DNA of 33,218 nt. Origin: WRMS01 sp038562165 (GTDB lineage Bacteria > Bacillota > Peptococcia > DRI-13 > UBA5745). The translations under genes were made by a program, and so were the position numbers. Where the stretch lies: NCBI GenBank assembly GCA_038562165.1, contig JBCFAO010000046.1, positions 1 to 33,218 on the forward strand. Direction: 5' to 3'. This document shows positions 1 to 8,580 of this stretch, in pieces (positions within the stretch are counted from its first letter, which is position 1; the number at the start of each line of letters is the position of its first letter). Under the pieces are notes generated by a model that saw nothing but the letters and a program-made list of their open reading frames with translations, did no database searches and was not told the origin of the DNA.

Positions 1-32
1 AACTCACTGGTGAATTTTCTTCTCTTTGCCAT
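1..32 (-). CDS. IS3-like transposase OrfA, N-terminal fragment (runs off the window)
   Basis: Reading the minus strand from the ATG at 32 gives MAKRRKFTSE followed by a partial codon (F or L). This opening is typical of the small helix-turn-helix OrfA protein of IS3-family insertion sequences. An AGG-rich stretch lies about 10 nt upstream of the ATG. Only ten residues are visible, so the call rests on the N-terminal signature alone. If right, the element begins between the stop of the neighbouring gene (72) and this ATG, and extends leftwards out of the window. The terminal inverted repeat cannot be verified because the other end is not present. Confidence 0.5.
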   Translation of the reverse strand, partial: MAKRRKFTSE

Positions 33-71
33 GTTGTGAACCTGCCTTTCTTTCTCTTCAGTTTATCAGAT

Positions 72-1190
72 TCACACTTCATTTTTCAATTCGGTGTCGT
101 TTTTTATGGGGACATTATAGTCAACTTCCCCTAAAGTAATAACATCTTGCAGCAATTCCGCTTCTTTTTTACTCGTATCTTCTTTTTTGTTCGTATCTTC
201 TATTCTATCTTTGTTTGTTATACTTTTCATCATATTAATTGCCATCTGCTTTTGCTCTATAGTGGCTTGAGCCAGCATGAGCTGGCTTTTCAGATGGCTG
301 ATATTTGCTTTAAGCTGAGTATATGCCACATTATCATAGGCATCGTAAGTTTCAATATCAGGATTATTGATCAAACTTAAATATATGATCAGACTCTCTT
401 TGATATTATTTAACGCAGTTCCTTTGTCTTGTGGAATAACTTCAAAGAGTAATTTATTTATATATTCATACGAATTACTTTGGGCCTCAATTCCAATATC
501 CTTTAAAAACTGAATAAAATAGTCTAAATATTGTCGGCAAGGAATCATAAACTCATTATCTATTTCAAATTCAAAAACAATGGAGCCATTTTTATGCATT
601 AGATCTTGATGTGCTTTTAAATAATACTCATGAAGTAATTGCAATAATTTTTCTTCATTTTCTCCAAAGCTAGCGTCCAGGCATACATCAGTCGTTACAA
701 ATTCTATACCGCTTATTTCGCCGGCTGATTCATTCTTTGAATATTCTCCATAAAATATAGTAATTTTAATTTGATTATCTGATTCTATAATTTCCCTCAA
801 TTTATATACAAATTCACGAATCGTGTACCCCTTATTCCATTCCACAAAATTAATATCGCCCCAGAAATTTATGACGAGTTTATTATCAGGACTTGGGTGG
901 TAGCATAGTTCAGTTTTTGTCTCTTTTAAAACCATTAAATCAGCTATTTCATTCATTGATTCAATTTGAATATATTTTATGCAACTTCTTTCCCCCAATA
1001 TCTCCAATACACCTAATTCTCTTATGGCATCTGAATACTTCATATTCAAAATAAGATAGCTTTCACACTCGTTATCTTTTTCAAAACATGATTCAGTAAT
1101 AATCTCACCATTTAAAGTTACTTTTCCCCCGCGCTTTGATTCGAGTCTAAATCCTAACAAGGTGCTCATCCTCACTTTTGATATTCTCAT
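72..1190 (-). CDS. Hypothetical protein, 372 aa, AT-rich, C-terminal coiled coil
   Basis: I do not recognise the family. The protein is soluble, with no signal peptide or membrane segment. The first ~270 residues look like mixed alpha/beta and contain the phrase KNGSIVFEFEID near residue 200. Residues about 290-325 form a probable coiled coil (ISHLKSQLMLAQATIEQKQ), and the last ~45 residues are highly charged (Lys/Glu repeats). Base composition is clearly more AT-rich than the metabolic genes further right, which suggests acquired DNA. It lies between an IS3-like transposase start and the distal end of a CRISPR array, on the same strand as the array transcript but behind a hairpin terminator. 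The start is uncertain: neither the ATG at 1190 nor the in-frame ATG seven codons later has a good ribosome site. A defence role is only guilt by association. Confidence 0.6.
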   Translation of the reverse strand: MRISKVRMSTLLGFRLESKRGGKVTLNGEIITESCFEKDNECESYLILNMKYSDAIRELGVLEILGERSCIKYIQIESMNEIADLMVLKETKTELCYHPSPDNKLVINFWGDINFVEWNKGYTIREFVYKLREIIESDNQIKITIFYGEYSKNESAGEISGIEFVTTDVCLDASFGENEEKLLQLLHEYYLKAHQDLMHKNGSIVFEFEIDNEFMIPCRQYLDYFIQFLKDIGIEAQSNSYEYINKLLFEVIPQDKGTALNNIKESLIIYLSLINNPDIETYDAYDNVAYTQLKANISHLKSQLMLAQATIEQKQMAINMMKSITNKDRIEDTNKKEDTSKKEAELLQDVITLGEVDYNVPIKNDTELKNEV

Positions 1191-1275
1191 TCTGTTACTA
1201 GAGAAAATTTTACAAACATATTATATTAATCCTTCTTTTAAAAAAGGACTGTAAGCGGTTCCATTATTATAAACA

Positions 1276-1312
1276 AAGCCTCGTACCAATGAATAAAATT
1301 GATACGAGGCTT
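1276..1312 (-). terminator. Hairpin terminator at the distal end of the CRISPR transcript
   Basis: AAGCCTCGTA at 1276-1285 is perfectly complementary to TACGAGGCTT at 1303-1312. After one mismatch, four more base pairs (CAAT/ATTG) close a 7-nt loop. On the minus strand the hairpin is followed by TTGTTTATAATAA, a moderate U-tract. It sits immediately after the decayed last repeat in the direction of pre-crRNA transcription and before the 372-aa gene, so termination of the crRNA precursor is the natural reading. Confidence 0.6.
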
Positions 1313-1315
1313 AGC

Positions 1316-1348
1316 ATTTAAATTCTCGCTCTCCGGAGAGAGCGACAC
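1316..1348 (-). repeat. Degenerate terminal CRISPR repeat
   Basis: This leader-distal copy differs from the consensus at four of 33 positions. Three differences are in the strand that becomes the crRNA 5' handle side, and one is in the loop (CGCA to CGGA). Both arms of the 7-bp hairpin are intact. Decay limited to the distal repeat fixes the array orientation as minus. Confidence 0.9.
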
Positions 1349-4300
1349 TCTTTTTTTAATTCTTCTTCCCCCGGCTTACTCATTTCAATCCACGCTCTCC
1401 GCAGAGAGCGACACTCTTCCCGATCTGTCCCAGCCTGGCGCGGTGAAATTTCAATCCACGCTCTCCGCAGAGAGCGACACCATTTTTTGTTCCGAACAAA
1501 AATTCAGTCTGTTATATTTCAATCCACGCTCTCCGCAGAGAGCGACACCAGCTGCTGTTGATGAGGCGATTGGTGATCTTGAATTTCAATCCACGCTCTC
1601 CGCAGAGAGCGACACGTCAAAAATAAACAAGGTGGTTACTTTGTTGTGGATTTCAATCCACGCTCTCCGCAGAGAGCGACACTAAACAGCCGGTGGAGAT
1701 TGATAACACAACAGCAATTTCAATCCACGCTCTCCGCAGAGAGCGACACTCAAAAACACTCCGGCGGTTGTAGCTTTTAAGGTTATTTCAATCCACGCTC
1801 TCCGCAGAGAGCGACACTGCATGGCCCCGTATGAGGATTTTGAGAAAAAGGTATTTCAATCCACGCTCTCCGCAGAGAGCGACACCAAGGCACTAATTGC
1901 GGACTGGGAGGCAAAGCATATTTCAATCCACGCTCTCCGCAGAGAGCGACACCACAGGCTACCGGGGCGCAGCATCAGCCACAGGCATTTCAATCCACGC
2001 TCTCCGCAGAGAGCGACACACGATTGTCGCTAACTCAACGATTAACTCTTCTTGATTTCAATCCACGCTCTCCGCAGAGAGCGACACCCCAGGACTCTTT
2101 TCCTATGTTAATATCAATAAGATTTCAATCCACGCTCTCCGCAGAGAGCGACACTCTTGTCCATTTGCTTATGTCTAACGCCATCTTAATTTCAATCCAC
2201 GCTCTCCGCAGAGAGCGACACACTTTGACCGGCGGTTTGAATACAAGTGGGAAAATATTTCAATCCACGCTCTCCGCAGAGAGCGACACGGGGCCGTTAA
2301 TTGCCTCCGTTAATGCCTCGCAGATTTCAATCCACGCTCTCCGCAGAGAGCGACACTTTACCACATCGGATGTGATAGCGGATTATGCGGATTTCAATCC
2401 ACGCTCTCCGCAGAGAGCGACACGCTTTACCTTTGACGATAGTATTCTTAACGATCCGATTTCAATCCACGCTCTCCGCAGAGAGCGACACTCTGACAGG
2501 GTTTTTAAGGCCATTACAGACGGCGCTAATTTCAATCCACGCTCTCCGCAGAGAGCGACACCAGAGCAACAGCGTGAGATAGTGATGGCCCTTATCATTT
2601 CAATCCACGCTCTCCGCAGAGAGCGACACATACATAAGCAAAGCCTACATTGTCAGTCTACTAATTTCAATCCACGCTCTCCGCAGAGAGCGACACAGGC
2701 TCAATCCGGGTGTCGATCACCTTGTTAGCCGATTTCAATCCACGCTCTCCGCAGAGAGCGACACAAGGGCTTGGCCTATTGATTGTCTGATGTTTTTTAT
2801 TTCAATCCACGCTCTCCGCAGAGAGCGACACGTTACCGTTTTTTCCGGACCGGTCCCCGTGGTAGTATTTCAATCCACGCTCTCCGCAGAGAGCGACACT
2901 GGCCCCAGGTTTTTGCCATGATTCAAGCGGCTAAAATTTCAATCCACGCTCTCCGCAGAGAGCGACACCCACCCCGAAAACGCTGCGATTAGACCCCACA
3001 CTGATTTCAATCCACGCTCTCCGCAGAGAGCGACACCCGATCAATGACGCCATACGGCTATTGACCTTATATTTCAATCCACGCTCTCCGCAGAGAGCGA
3101 CACCTGCTTCCGCTGCTGCCGGCCTCCCGCTTTACCGTATTTCAATCCACGCTCTCCGCAGAGAGCGACACTGAACCGGCATATACCCAGGCAGAGCTTG
3201 AAGCAATATTTCAATCCACGCTCTCCGCAGAGAGCGACACTCGCCGGGGCCAAGCTCGTTGCGCTGCTGCCCATATTTCAATCCACGCTCTCCGCAGAGA
3301 GCGACACATAAAAAAGAAAGAACAGCTTGCCATTCCTTTTGAATTTCAATCCACGCTCTCCGCAGAGAGCGACACCTTGCACAACCGCCAAGATATCCCT
3401 GGTTAACGCAGATTTCAATCCACGCTCTCCGCAGAGAGCGACACACAATATCCTTGGCTTTTGACAGACTTTTTGTTTATTTCAATCCACGCTCTCCGCA
3501 GAGAGCGACACACGTTTTGAGGGCCGCCAAACAGAAATTGGCCGAAATTTCAATCCACGCTCTCCGCAGAGAGCGACACCATAGCGGCCTCACCTACTTT
3601 TGCACACAAAAACGATTTCAATCCACGCTCTCCGCAGAGAGCGACACTGGGACCCCGTTGCTCAATTGGTAAAATACCTAGATTTCAATCCACGCTCTCC
3701 GCAGAGAGCGACACACTACCAAAACCTACCTCATGGACGATGTTAATGATTTCAATCCACGCTCTCCGCAGAGAGCGACACATAAATTTTTTAAGGAGAG
3801 GAGGTAGCGAGTGAATTTCAATCCACGCTCTCCGCAGAGAGCGACACGCTATCCATGGGCGCTGTGTATGGTTTATGGCTGATTTCAATCCACGCTCTCC
3901 GCAGAGAGCGACACCCCGCCCAGTTGCCCGGCTGCCTGCGTCACCGACTTATTTCAATCCACGCTCTCCGCAGAGAGCGACACATGATAATCCTAAAGCA
4001 GGGGTACATCGCGTTAATATTTCAATCCACGCTCTCCGCAGAGAGCGACACCCGCCCAGTTGCCCGGCTGCCTGCGTCACCGACTTATTTCAATCCACGC
4101 TCTCCGCAGAGAGCGACACCTGGCGGTAATAGGGGTTCGCGTAAAGATCAGAATTTCAATCCACGCTCTCCGCAGAGAGCGACACGTGGCTTTATAGACA
4201 AGATCACCATAATCCCGTAATTTCAATCCACGCTCTCCGCAGAGAGCGACACGTAAGTGTTCGGCATACTGCGCTACTTCGATATGGATTTCAATCCACG

Positions 4301-4864
4301 CTCTCCGCAGAGAGCGACACCCGGAGTTTTTATCCTATCTAGATTACTTTATCCATTTCAATCCACGCTCTCCGCAGAGAGCGACACATATGTAAGAACT
4401 TATGGATTACCGTTGGAAGACATTTCAATCCACGCTCTCCGCAGAGAGCGACACCCGAAGGGCAAAGTAGCCGCAGACCACGACCGGATTTCAATCCACG
4501 CTCTCCGCAGAGAGCGACACAAAGCATGGTGGGGCCAATCCCTTTCGGGCCAAGGCATTTCAATCCACGCTCTCCGCAGAGAGCGACACCAGACCCGTAT
4601 AGCCTCCTTGGGCAAGTCTACGATAAAATTTCAATCCACGCTCTCCGCAGAGAGCGACACCGGACTATGCCAAGCATCACGCAAAAAATCCAAATTTCAA
4701 TCCACGCTCTCCGCAGAGAGCGACACCGCACCTGGACGGACTCCAAAAGTGCTGGGGCATATTTCAATCCACGCTCTCCGCAGAGAGCGACACCAATACC
4801 GGCAACGGCTACAGCGTGACCGTGCCGTCGGATTTCAATCCACGCTCTCCGCAGAGAGCGACAC
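1316..4864 (-). CRISPR. CRISPR array, type I-C-like repeat, 53 repeats and 52 spacers, no adjacent cas genes
   Basis: A 33-nt repeat occurs 53 times with 33-38 nt spacers (unit length 66-71). On the plus strand it starts ATTTCAATCCACGC and ends GAGAGCGACAC. On the minus strand this reads GTGTCGC...GCGTGGATTGAAAT, the conserved ends of type I-C repeats. The core forms a perfect 7-bp hairpin, CGCTCTC/GAGAGCG, around a 4-nt loop. All repeats read identically except the first on the plus strand (1316-1348), which has four substitutions and is therefore the old, leader-distal end. The leader is at the high-coordinate end (4865-5023). Repeat starts run 1316, 1382, 1448, 1516 ... 4761, 4832. Spacers at 3915-3950 and 4052-4086 are near-identical. 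Open frames across the array are artefacts of the repeat. No cas gene lies in the window, so processing proteins must come from elsewhere. Confidence 0.98.
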
Positions 4865-5023
4865 TGCTATATATAGGCACGCCAACTCCTTCTCCATCTA
4901 TATATAGGCTTTGCAATTATCTATATCCATAAAACACTCGGTTTCAACCACATAAAACATATCTTTTTACGTAATTTTTGGTGCGAAGGTTCCAGGAAAT
5001 CGATGGTCGCTTAGGGTTCGCAC
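4865..5023 (-). promoter_or_regulatory. CRISPR leader (type I-C style)
   Basis: This AT-rich stretch borders the newest repeat. Its far end has GGTGCGAAGGTT at 4980-4991 and GGGTTCGCAC at 5014-5023, an inverted repeat GTGCGAA/TTCGCAC. Read on the minus strand it begins GTGCGAACCCTAAGCG, which I recall as a conserved feature of type I-C leaders just downstream of cas2. A candidate promoter on the minus strand is TTGAAA (plus 4942-4947), 16 nt, TATAGA (plus 4920-4925), about 60 nt before the first repeat. The 12-mer CTATATATAGGC occurs twice, at 4867-4878 and 4898-4909, 31 bp apart. A second promoter-like TTGACA lies further upstream (plus 5148-5153). Confidence 0.7.
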
Positions 5024-5370
5024 TGGCAAGAACTATCCTTTCTTCCAAAATAATTCCCACCAGCCAATAGACATATAAAGCTTCAATTGCCAGCAAAACT
5101 CTCCCTTTATAGCCTCTTGAGTATAAAGTATACTCCCTTCCACCATTTGTCAACCATTTACACACCACCGCCGGTCGCTCTCCCAGTCCCATCCAGCCGC
5201 AGATTTCTCTAAACTATGGCGGCAGGCATACTATAGATCAATTAACTCCTGATTTTCTCCCGTACCTTCCCCACACTCATTAAGCAAAACTGACGATCAC
5301 AATCCATTGCAGGGAATGACATTACTTCCGGCATATGTACTATTTCCCCTTCACCGGAATACCATAGTGA
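5024..5370. other. Intergenic stretch without a supportable gene
   Basis: This interval would hold cas2 in a standard type I-C locus, but no Cas2-like reading is visible. The 82-codon minus-strand frame spanning 4944-5192 has a scrambled composition, runs into the leader and resembles no known family. Nothing else is seen until the ribosome site of the methyltransferase at 5371. Confidence 0.6.
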
Positions 5371-5384
5371 GGAGGTGACGCTAC

Positions 5385-6374
5385 GTGAATATTCAACAAT
5401 ATAATAATCAAGAAAAGCAAGGGAATCTTTATCCTTTGGATCTGCAATTCCAGCGGATGATGCAGGAAATCGGCGCTCAACCCGAAGAGCAGATCCGGCT
5501 GCGGCTGAATCTTCTTTATAAAGCCCTGCCGGACCGCATTCAAAAAATTCTGGAGGACTATTTCAAAAAATATGGCTTCTGGGGAACGCTGAACATATCT
5601 GCCGGCGATGACGGTGTTTTGGCTAACCGGGCCAAAGCCCTGCATGATCATTATGAGGATTTCTTGTGGCTCTACCAGCGATTGGCGGACTACCGCTCCC
5701 GGCTGGTGCTTTTTGCTTTCGTAAACAACTGGTACAGCTTTGATACGGAAACACTCCGGGTGGTTAAGGAAACTTTATATAAAAGTTATTTTGACATGGA
5801 TATCATGAAATGCGGATCGGAAGAAGTGATGGTCGATCTGGGTGCCTATACCGGCGATACGGTTAAAGATTATATTTCAGTCTATGGTGCAAATTATAAA
5901 CGTTTCTATTGTTATGAAATCTCACCCCGTACGATGCAAATGCTCCAGGAAAATTTGAAAGGCTACGAGAACATTGTTTATTGCCAAAAGGGAGCCTCAG
6001 ATCACCCCGGCCGCATGTATATTCAGGAGCATGCAGCGGATATTTCCGCCAACGTTCTTACCGATCAAGGCTCTATAGCTGTAGAAGCCGTAACCATCGA
6101 TCAGGATATTCAGGAACCGGTCACCCTGATTAAGATGGATATTGAAGGTTCAGAGCAGCAGGCCTTGCGGGGAGCGGCCGCCAAAATTAAAGAAAGCAAG
6201 CCGAAGCTTGCTCTGTCTCTTTATCATAATAATGAAGATGTCTGGAAAATCCCCCGTATGGTGGAGGAAATTTGTCCCGGCTATACCTTCTATCTGAGGT
6301 ATCACGGGGAGAATCTCAGTCCCACCGAACTGACTCTTTTGGCTGTCTGGGAAAACGCCGAGGAAAAAGCCTAA
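5385..6374 (+). CDS. FkbM family SAM-dependent methyltransferase
   Basis: A 329-residue protein starting at GTG 5385, six bases after the strong ribosome site GGAGGTGA (5371-5378). A ~140-residue N-terminal region of unknown role precedes the methyltransferase domain. The SAM-binding motif I is VMVDLGAYTGDT at residues ~148-159. An acidic motif, YCYEISP, follows at ~175-181, and the FkbM signature IKMDIEGSE is at ~249-257 with the usual C-terminal ALSLYH strand. FkbM enzymes O-methylate sugars or polyketides, and some act in surface or flagellar glycan clusters. The gene stands alone between a CRISPR leader and a convergent transporter gene, so the substrate cannot be read from direct neighbours; two glycosyltransferases and flagellin lie 20 kb away. 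The family call is secure, the target is not. Confidence 0.85.
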   Translation: MNIQQYNNQEKQGNLYPLDLQFQRMMQEIGAQPEEQIRLRLNLLYKALPDRIQKILEDYFKKYGFWGTLNISAGDDGVLANRAKALHDHYEDFLWLYQRLADYRSRLVLFAFVNNWYSFDTETLRVVKETLYKSYFDMDIMKCGSEEVMVDLGAYTGDTVKDYISVYGANYKRFYCYEISPRTMQMLQENLKGYENIVYCQKGASDHPGRMYIQEHAADISANVLTDQGSIAVEAVTIDQDIQEPVTLIKMDIEGSEQQALRGAAAKIKESKPKLALSLYHNNEDVWKIPRMVEEICPGYTFYLRYHGENLSPTELTLLAVWENAEEKA

Positions 6375-6411
6375 ACTAAGCTGAAGTTCTGTGTATCATC
6401 AATACTTACTT

Positions 6412-6460
6412 AAAGGGGCAGTAAAAGACGGCTTATACCAGCCTTTTCCTGCTCCTTTTC
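6412..6460 (+). terminator. Terminator between convergent methyltransferase and transporter genes
   Basis: AAAGGGGCAG (6412-6421) pairs with CTGCTCCTTT (6449-6458), with one G-U pair. An inner helix of GGCT/AGCC is flanked by AAAA/TTTT, and the hairpin is followed by TTTTC. A-runs and T-runs on both sides allow it to act in both directions. Confidence 0.65.
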
Positions 6461-6489
6461 GATTTGCCTTTATAGCAAAATGCGCCCTT

Positions 6490-7878
6490 TTACGGCAACG
6501 CATGTAAGCCCAGATAAGGCCAATAAAAATGGGACGTTGCCATTATAATCAGCCCATAGCCCAGGATTACCAGGATCCCTGTTTTGAACATATCCTTGGA
6601 AGTGTAATAGCCATAGGAATATGTAGTAAGCATAGACATGGACTGAGAAGGGACCAGAATGCCCAGGCTGCTGGCCATAATGCAGACTGTACAAGCCCAA
6701 ACGGGATTAAAACCCAGGGCAAAGGACAGTGAAGTAAATACCGGCAGTAAAGTAGCTACAACCCCGGTCATGTTGGCCATCCCTAACCTTACGACCACAG
6801 TTATCAGAACAATACCGATGATTGCTGTAATCTCATTTAGCCCCGAAAGGCCACCGAGATTTTGTACCAGGTAGTTGATTCCGCCGGTTTTATTCAGCGA
6901 TTCAGCCATAGCCAGGCCTGAGCCAAAGAGAATAATCGATTCCCAATCCAAGGCCTTGAAAGACTCCTTACGGTCCAACACGCCAATCCCCGGTAAAAAG
7001 AGCAGCGTGCCGGCCATAAATTCTACCGGCAGGGAATAATCCAAGCCTATCAGCCAAGCAGATAAAAGAAGTCCTAAATAAATAACCATTTTCCACTGAG
7101 CCGGGCTCATTGGTCCTAAACCCTGCAACTCCCCTTTAAATATCTCGTCTTTTCCCTTCATTTTGCCGTTAAAAGGAAAAAGCTTCACAATCACAACATA
7201 AATGACAATGAGGGCCAAAAGATTTGGAGGCAAATTAGATTGCAGCCAGGAAAGATAGGTCACTTTATAATGCAAATTCTTTTCCAGGTAACCGATGGCA
7301 TAGATCGTAGCTGAAGCCCCTACAATAATTGTATTGGAAGTCACCATCGAAGTAACGGCAATGATAATGGAGGCTGCTTTAGAAAAATTGCGGTCCCGGC
7401 CGTTATCCAGCTTTTGCACCAAGCCAAGGCAAACTGAAGCTAAGATAGCAGTACGGGCTGCCGCAGCCGGAACAAGAAAAACGAAAATGAATGTGATCAA
7501 TTCCATCATTAAGAGAAGATAATAAAGATTCCCTTTAGCCATATTGAGTATCCTGAGAGCGATCCGCTGAGCTAAACCCGTAGCCTCCATCCCTTTTGTC
7601 ATCACAAATATCCCTAAAAGCCGCCAGATAATAGGGTTGCCCATCACCATGAATGTATCTTCCAAAGGGAGAATTTTAAAAATAGGCAGTAAACAAAAAA
7701 TAAGCAGCGCAGTCAACGTCGGATGAATTATCTCCGTAGACCATAAGAAAACAGCTAAAAAGAAGACGTCAAGGCTTAAAATAGCTTCCCTGCTCAGATC
7801 GGTCTTAAAAATGAGAAAATAATTAACTACCCCCATTAGCATAAAGAAAACCAACACTCTTTTCAGGTTGCCTTTCAT
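6490..7878 (-). CDS. DASS (SLC13) family anion:sodium symporter or dicarboxylate exchanger
   Basis: A 462-residue inner-membrane protein with about 11-12 hydrophobic segments, the normal length for the divalent anion:sodium symporter family (CitT, SdcS, INDY). The first re-entrant-loop motif is intact (VTSNTIIVGASAT). The second, normally SNT, reads GMANMTGVVATLLPVF, so substrate or sodium coordination may differ. The ATG at 7878 follows GAGGTG by 8 nt. It starts 19 bp after ubiX ends, so it is probably translated from the same mRNA. With UbiX and UbiD upstream, it may export the decarboxylation product or exchange dicarboxylates. The family is clear; the substrate is inferred only. Confidence 0.85.
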   Translation of the reverse strand: MKGNLKRVLVFFMLMGVVNYFLIFKTDLSREAILSLDVFFLAVFLWSTEIIHPTLTALLIFCLLPIFKILPLEDTFMVMGNPIIWRLLGIFVMTKGMEATGLAQRIALRILNMAKGNLYYLLLMMELITFIFVFLVPAAAARTAILASVCLGLVQKLDNGRDRNFSKAASIIIAVTSMVTSNTIIVGASATIYAIGYLEKNLHYKVTYLSWLQSNLPPNLLALIVIYVVIVKLFPFNGKMKGKDEIFKGELQGLGPMSPAQWKMVIYLGLLLSAWLIGLDYSLPVEFMAGTLLFLPGIGVLDRKESFKALDWESIILFGSGLAMAESLNKTGGINYLVQNLGGLSGLNEITAIIGIVLITVVVRLGMANMTGVVATLLPVFTSLSFALGFNPVWACTVCIMASSLGILVPSQSMSMLTTYSYGYYTSKDMFKTGILVILGYGLIIMATSHFYWPYLGLHALP

Positions 7879-7897
7879 GCCGCCAACACCTCGTCTT

Positions 7898-8449
7898 TTA
7901 TGACCACCTTTTTAAATTGCTTGTCTCCAGTCCATATTGATCCAAGACCCGCCCGGTTGTTTGGGCAATCATTTCATCAATGGTTTGAGGATGTGTGTAA
8001 AAAGCGGGAACCGGCGGCATAATCGTTACCCCGATCTGTGCCAGCTTCAACATATTTTCCAGATGAATCGGGCTTAAGGGGGTTTCTCGAGTCAATAGCA
8101 CCACCCGGCGTTTTTCTTTGATTGCCACATCGGCTGCTCTGATCAAAAGCCCTCCGGTATAACCGTTGGCTATACCCGAAAGGGTCTTCATACTGCAAGG
8201 GGCTATGATCATACCTTCGTTTTTAAAGGATCCGCTGGAAATCGGGGCTCCAAGATTGTCCTCATCATAAATAAATTCAGCCAAACTTTTAACCTGCTCC
8301 AAAGAATATTTCGTCTCCTGTAAAATTGTTTCCTTGCCCCATTTACTGATAACCAGGTGTGTCTCCACTCCTTGTTTTTTCAGTTCCTCCAAGATCCTTA
8401 TCCCATAAATCCCGCCGGTGGCGCCGCTTATTCCTACAATAATTCTCAT
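7898..8449 (-). CDS. ubiX: UbiX-type flavin prenyltransferase
   Basis: A 183-residue flavoprotein that attaches a dimethylallyl unit to FMN, giving the prenyl-FMN cofactor needed by UbiD enzymes. The N-terminal nucleotide-binding motif is VGISGATGGIYGIRIL. Also present are the conserved IIAPCSMKTLSGIANGY segment and the RETPLSPIHLENML motif that lines the active site. I take the ATG at 8449 (MRIIVGIS), which has AGAGGAAGG just upstream; an in-frame start eight codons earlier has no ribosome site and adds a non-family extension. It lies downstream of ubiD, separated by 131 bp holding a hairpin, and immediately upstream of the transporter. Pairing with UbiD makes the cofactor role nearly certain. 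Confidence 0.95.
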   Translation of the reverse strand: MRIIVGISGATGGIYGIRILEELKKQGVETHLVISKWGKETILQETKYSLEQVKSLAEFIYDEDNLGAPISSGSFKNEGMIIAPCSMKTLSGIANGYTGGLLIRAADVAIKEKRRVVLLTRETPLSPIHLENMLKLAQIGVTIMPPVPAFYTHPQTIDEMIAQTTGRVLDQYGLETSNLKRWS

Positions 8450-8527
8450 GTTCCTTCCTCTCTTTGCTATCAACTAAACAAATGCTTTACGGCAATCAAA
8501 TAAGGCCTGCTCCCATTGTTTGAATTG

Positions 8528-8563
8528 TAAAAAGAGGCGTTCACCCCCTAAGGAATAAACGCC
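8528..8563 (-). terminator. Terminator-like hairpin between ubiD and ubiX
   Basis: On the minus strand GGCGTT (plus 8558-8563) pairs with AACGCC (plus 8536-8541) around a 16-nt loop and is followed by TCTTTTTAC. The stem is short, so it may act as a partial terminator that sets the ubiD to ubiX ratio. Confidence 0.5.
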
Positions 8564-8580
8564 GCAAACTATAGGGCGGG

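Noticed and set aside
1299..4907. Many open frames of 60-230 codons on both strands with repeating peptides such as FNPRSPQRAT and ISIHALRRERH
   Set aside because: They are translations of the CRISPR repeat in different frames; spacing and sequence follow the repeat, and no ribosome sites or family matches exist.
4944..5192. 82-codon minus-strand frame in the leader-upstream region, considered as a cas2 remnant
   Set aside because: The translation lacks the Cas2 ferredoxin-like pattern (such as VTYDV), and the frame runs through the conserved leader inverted repeat.
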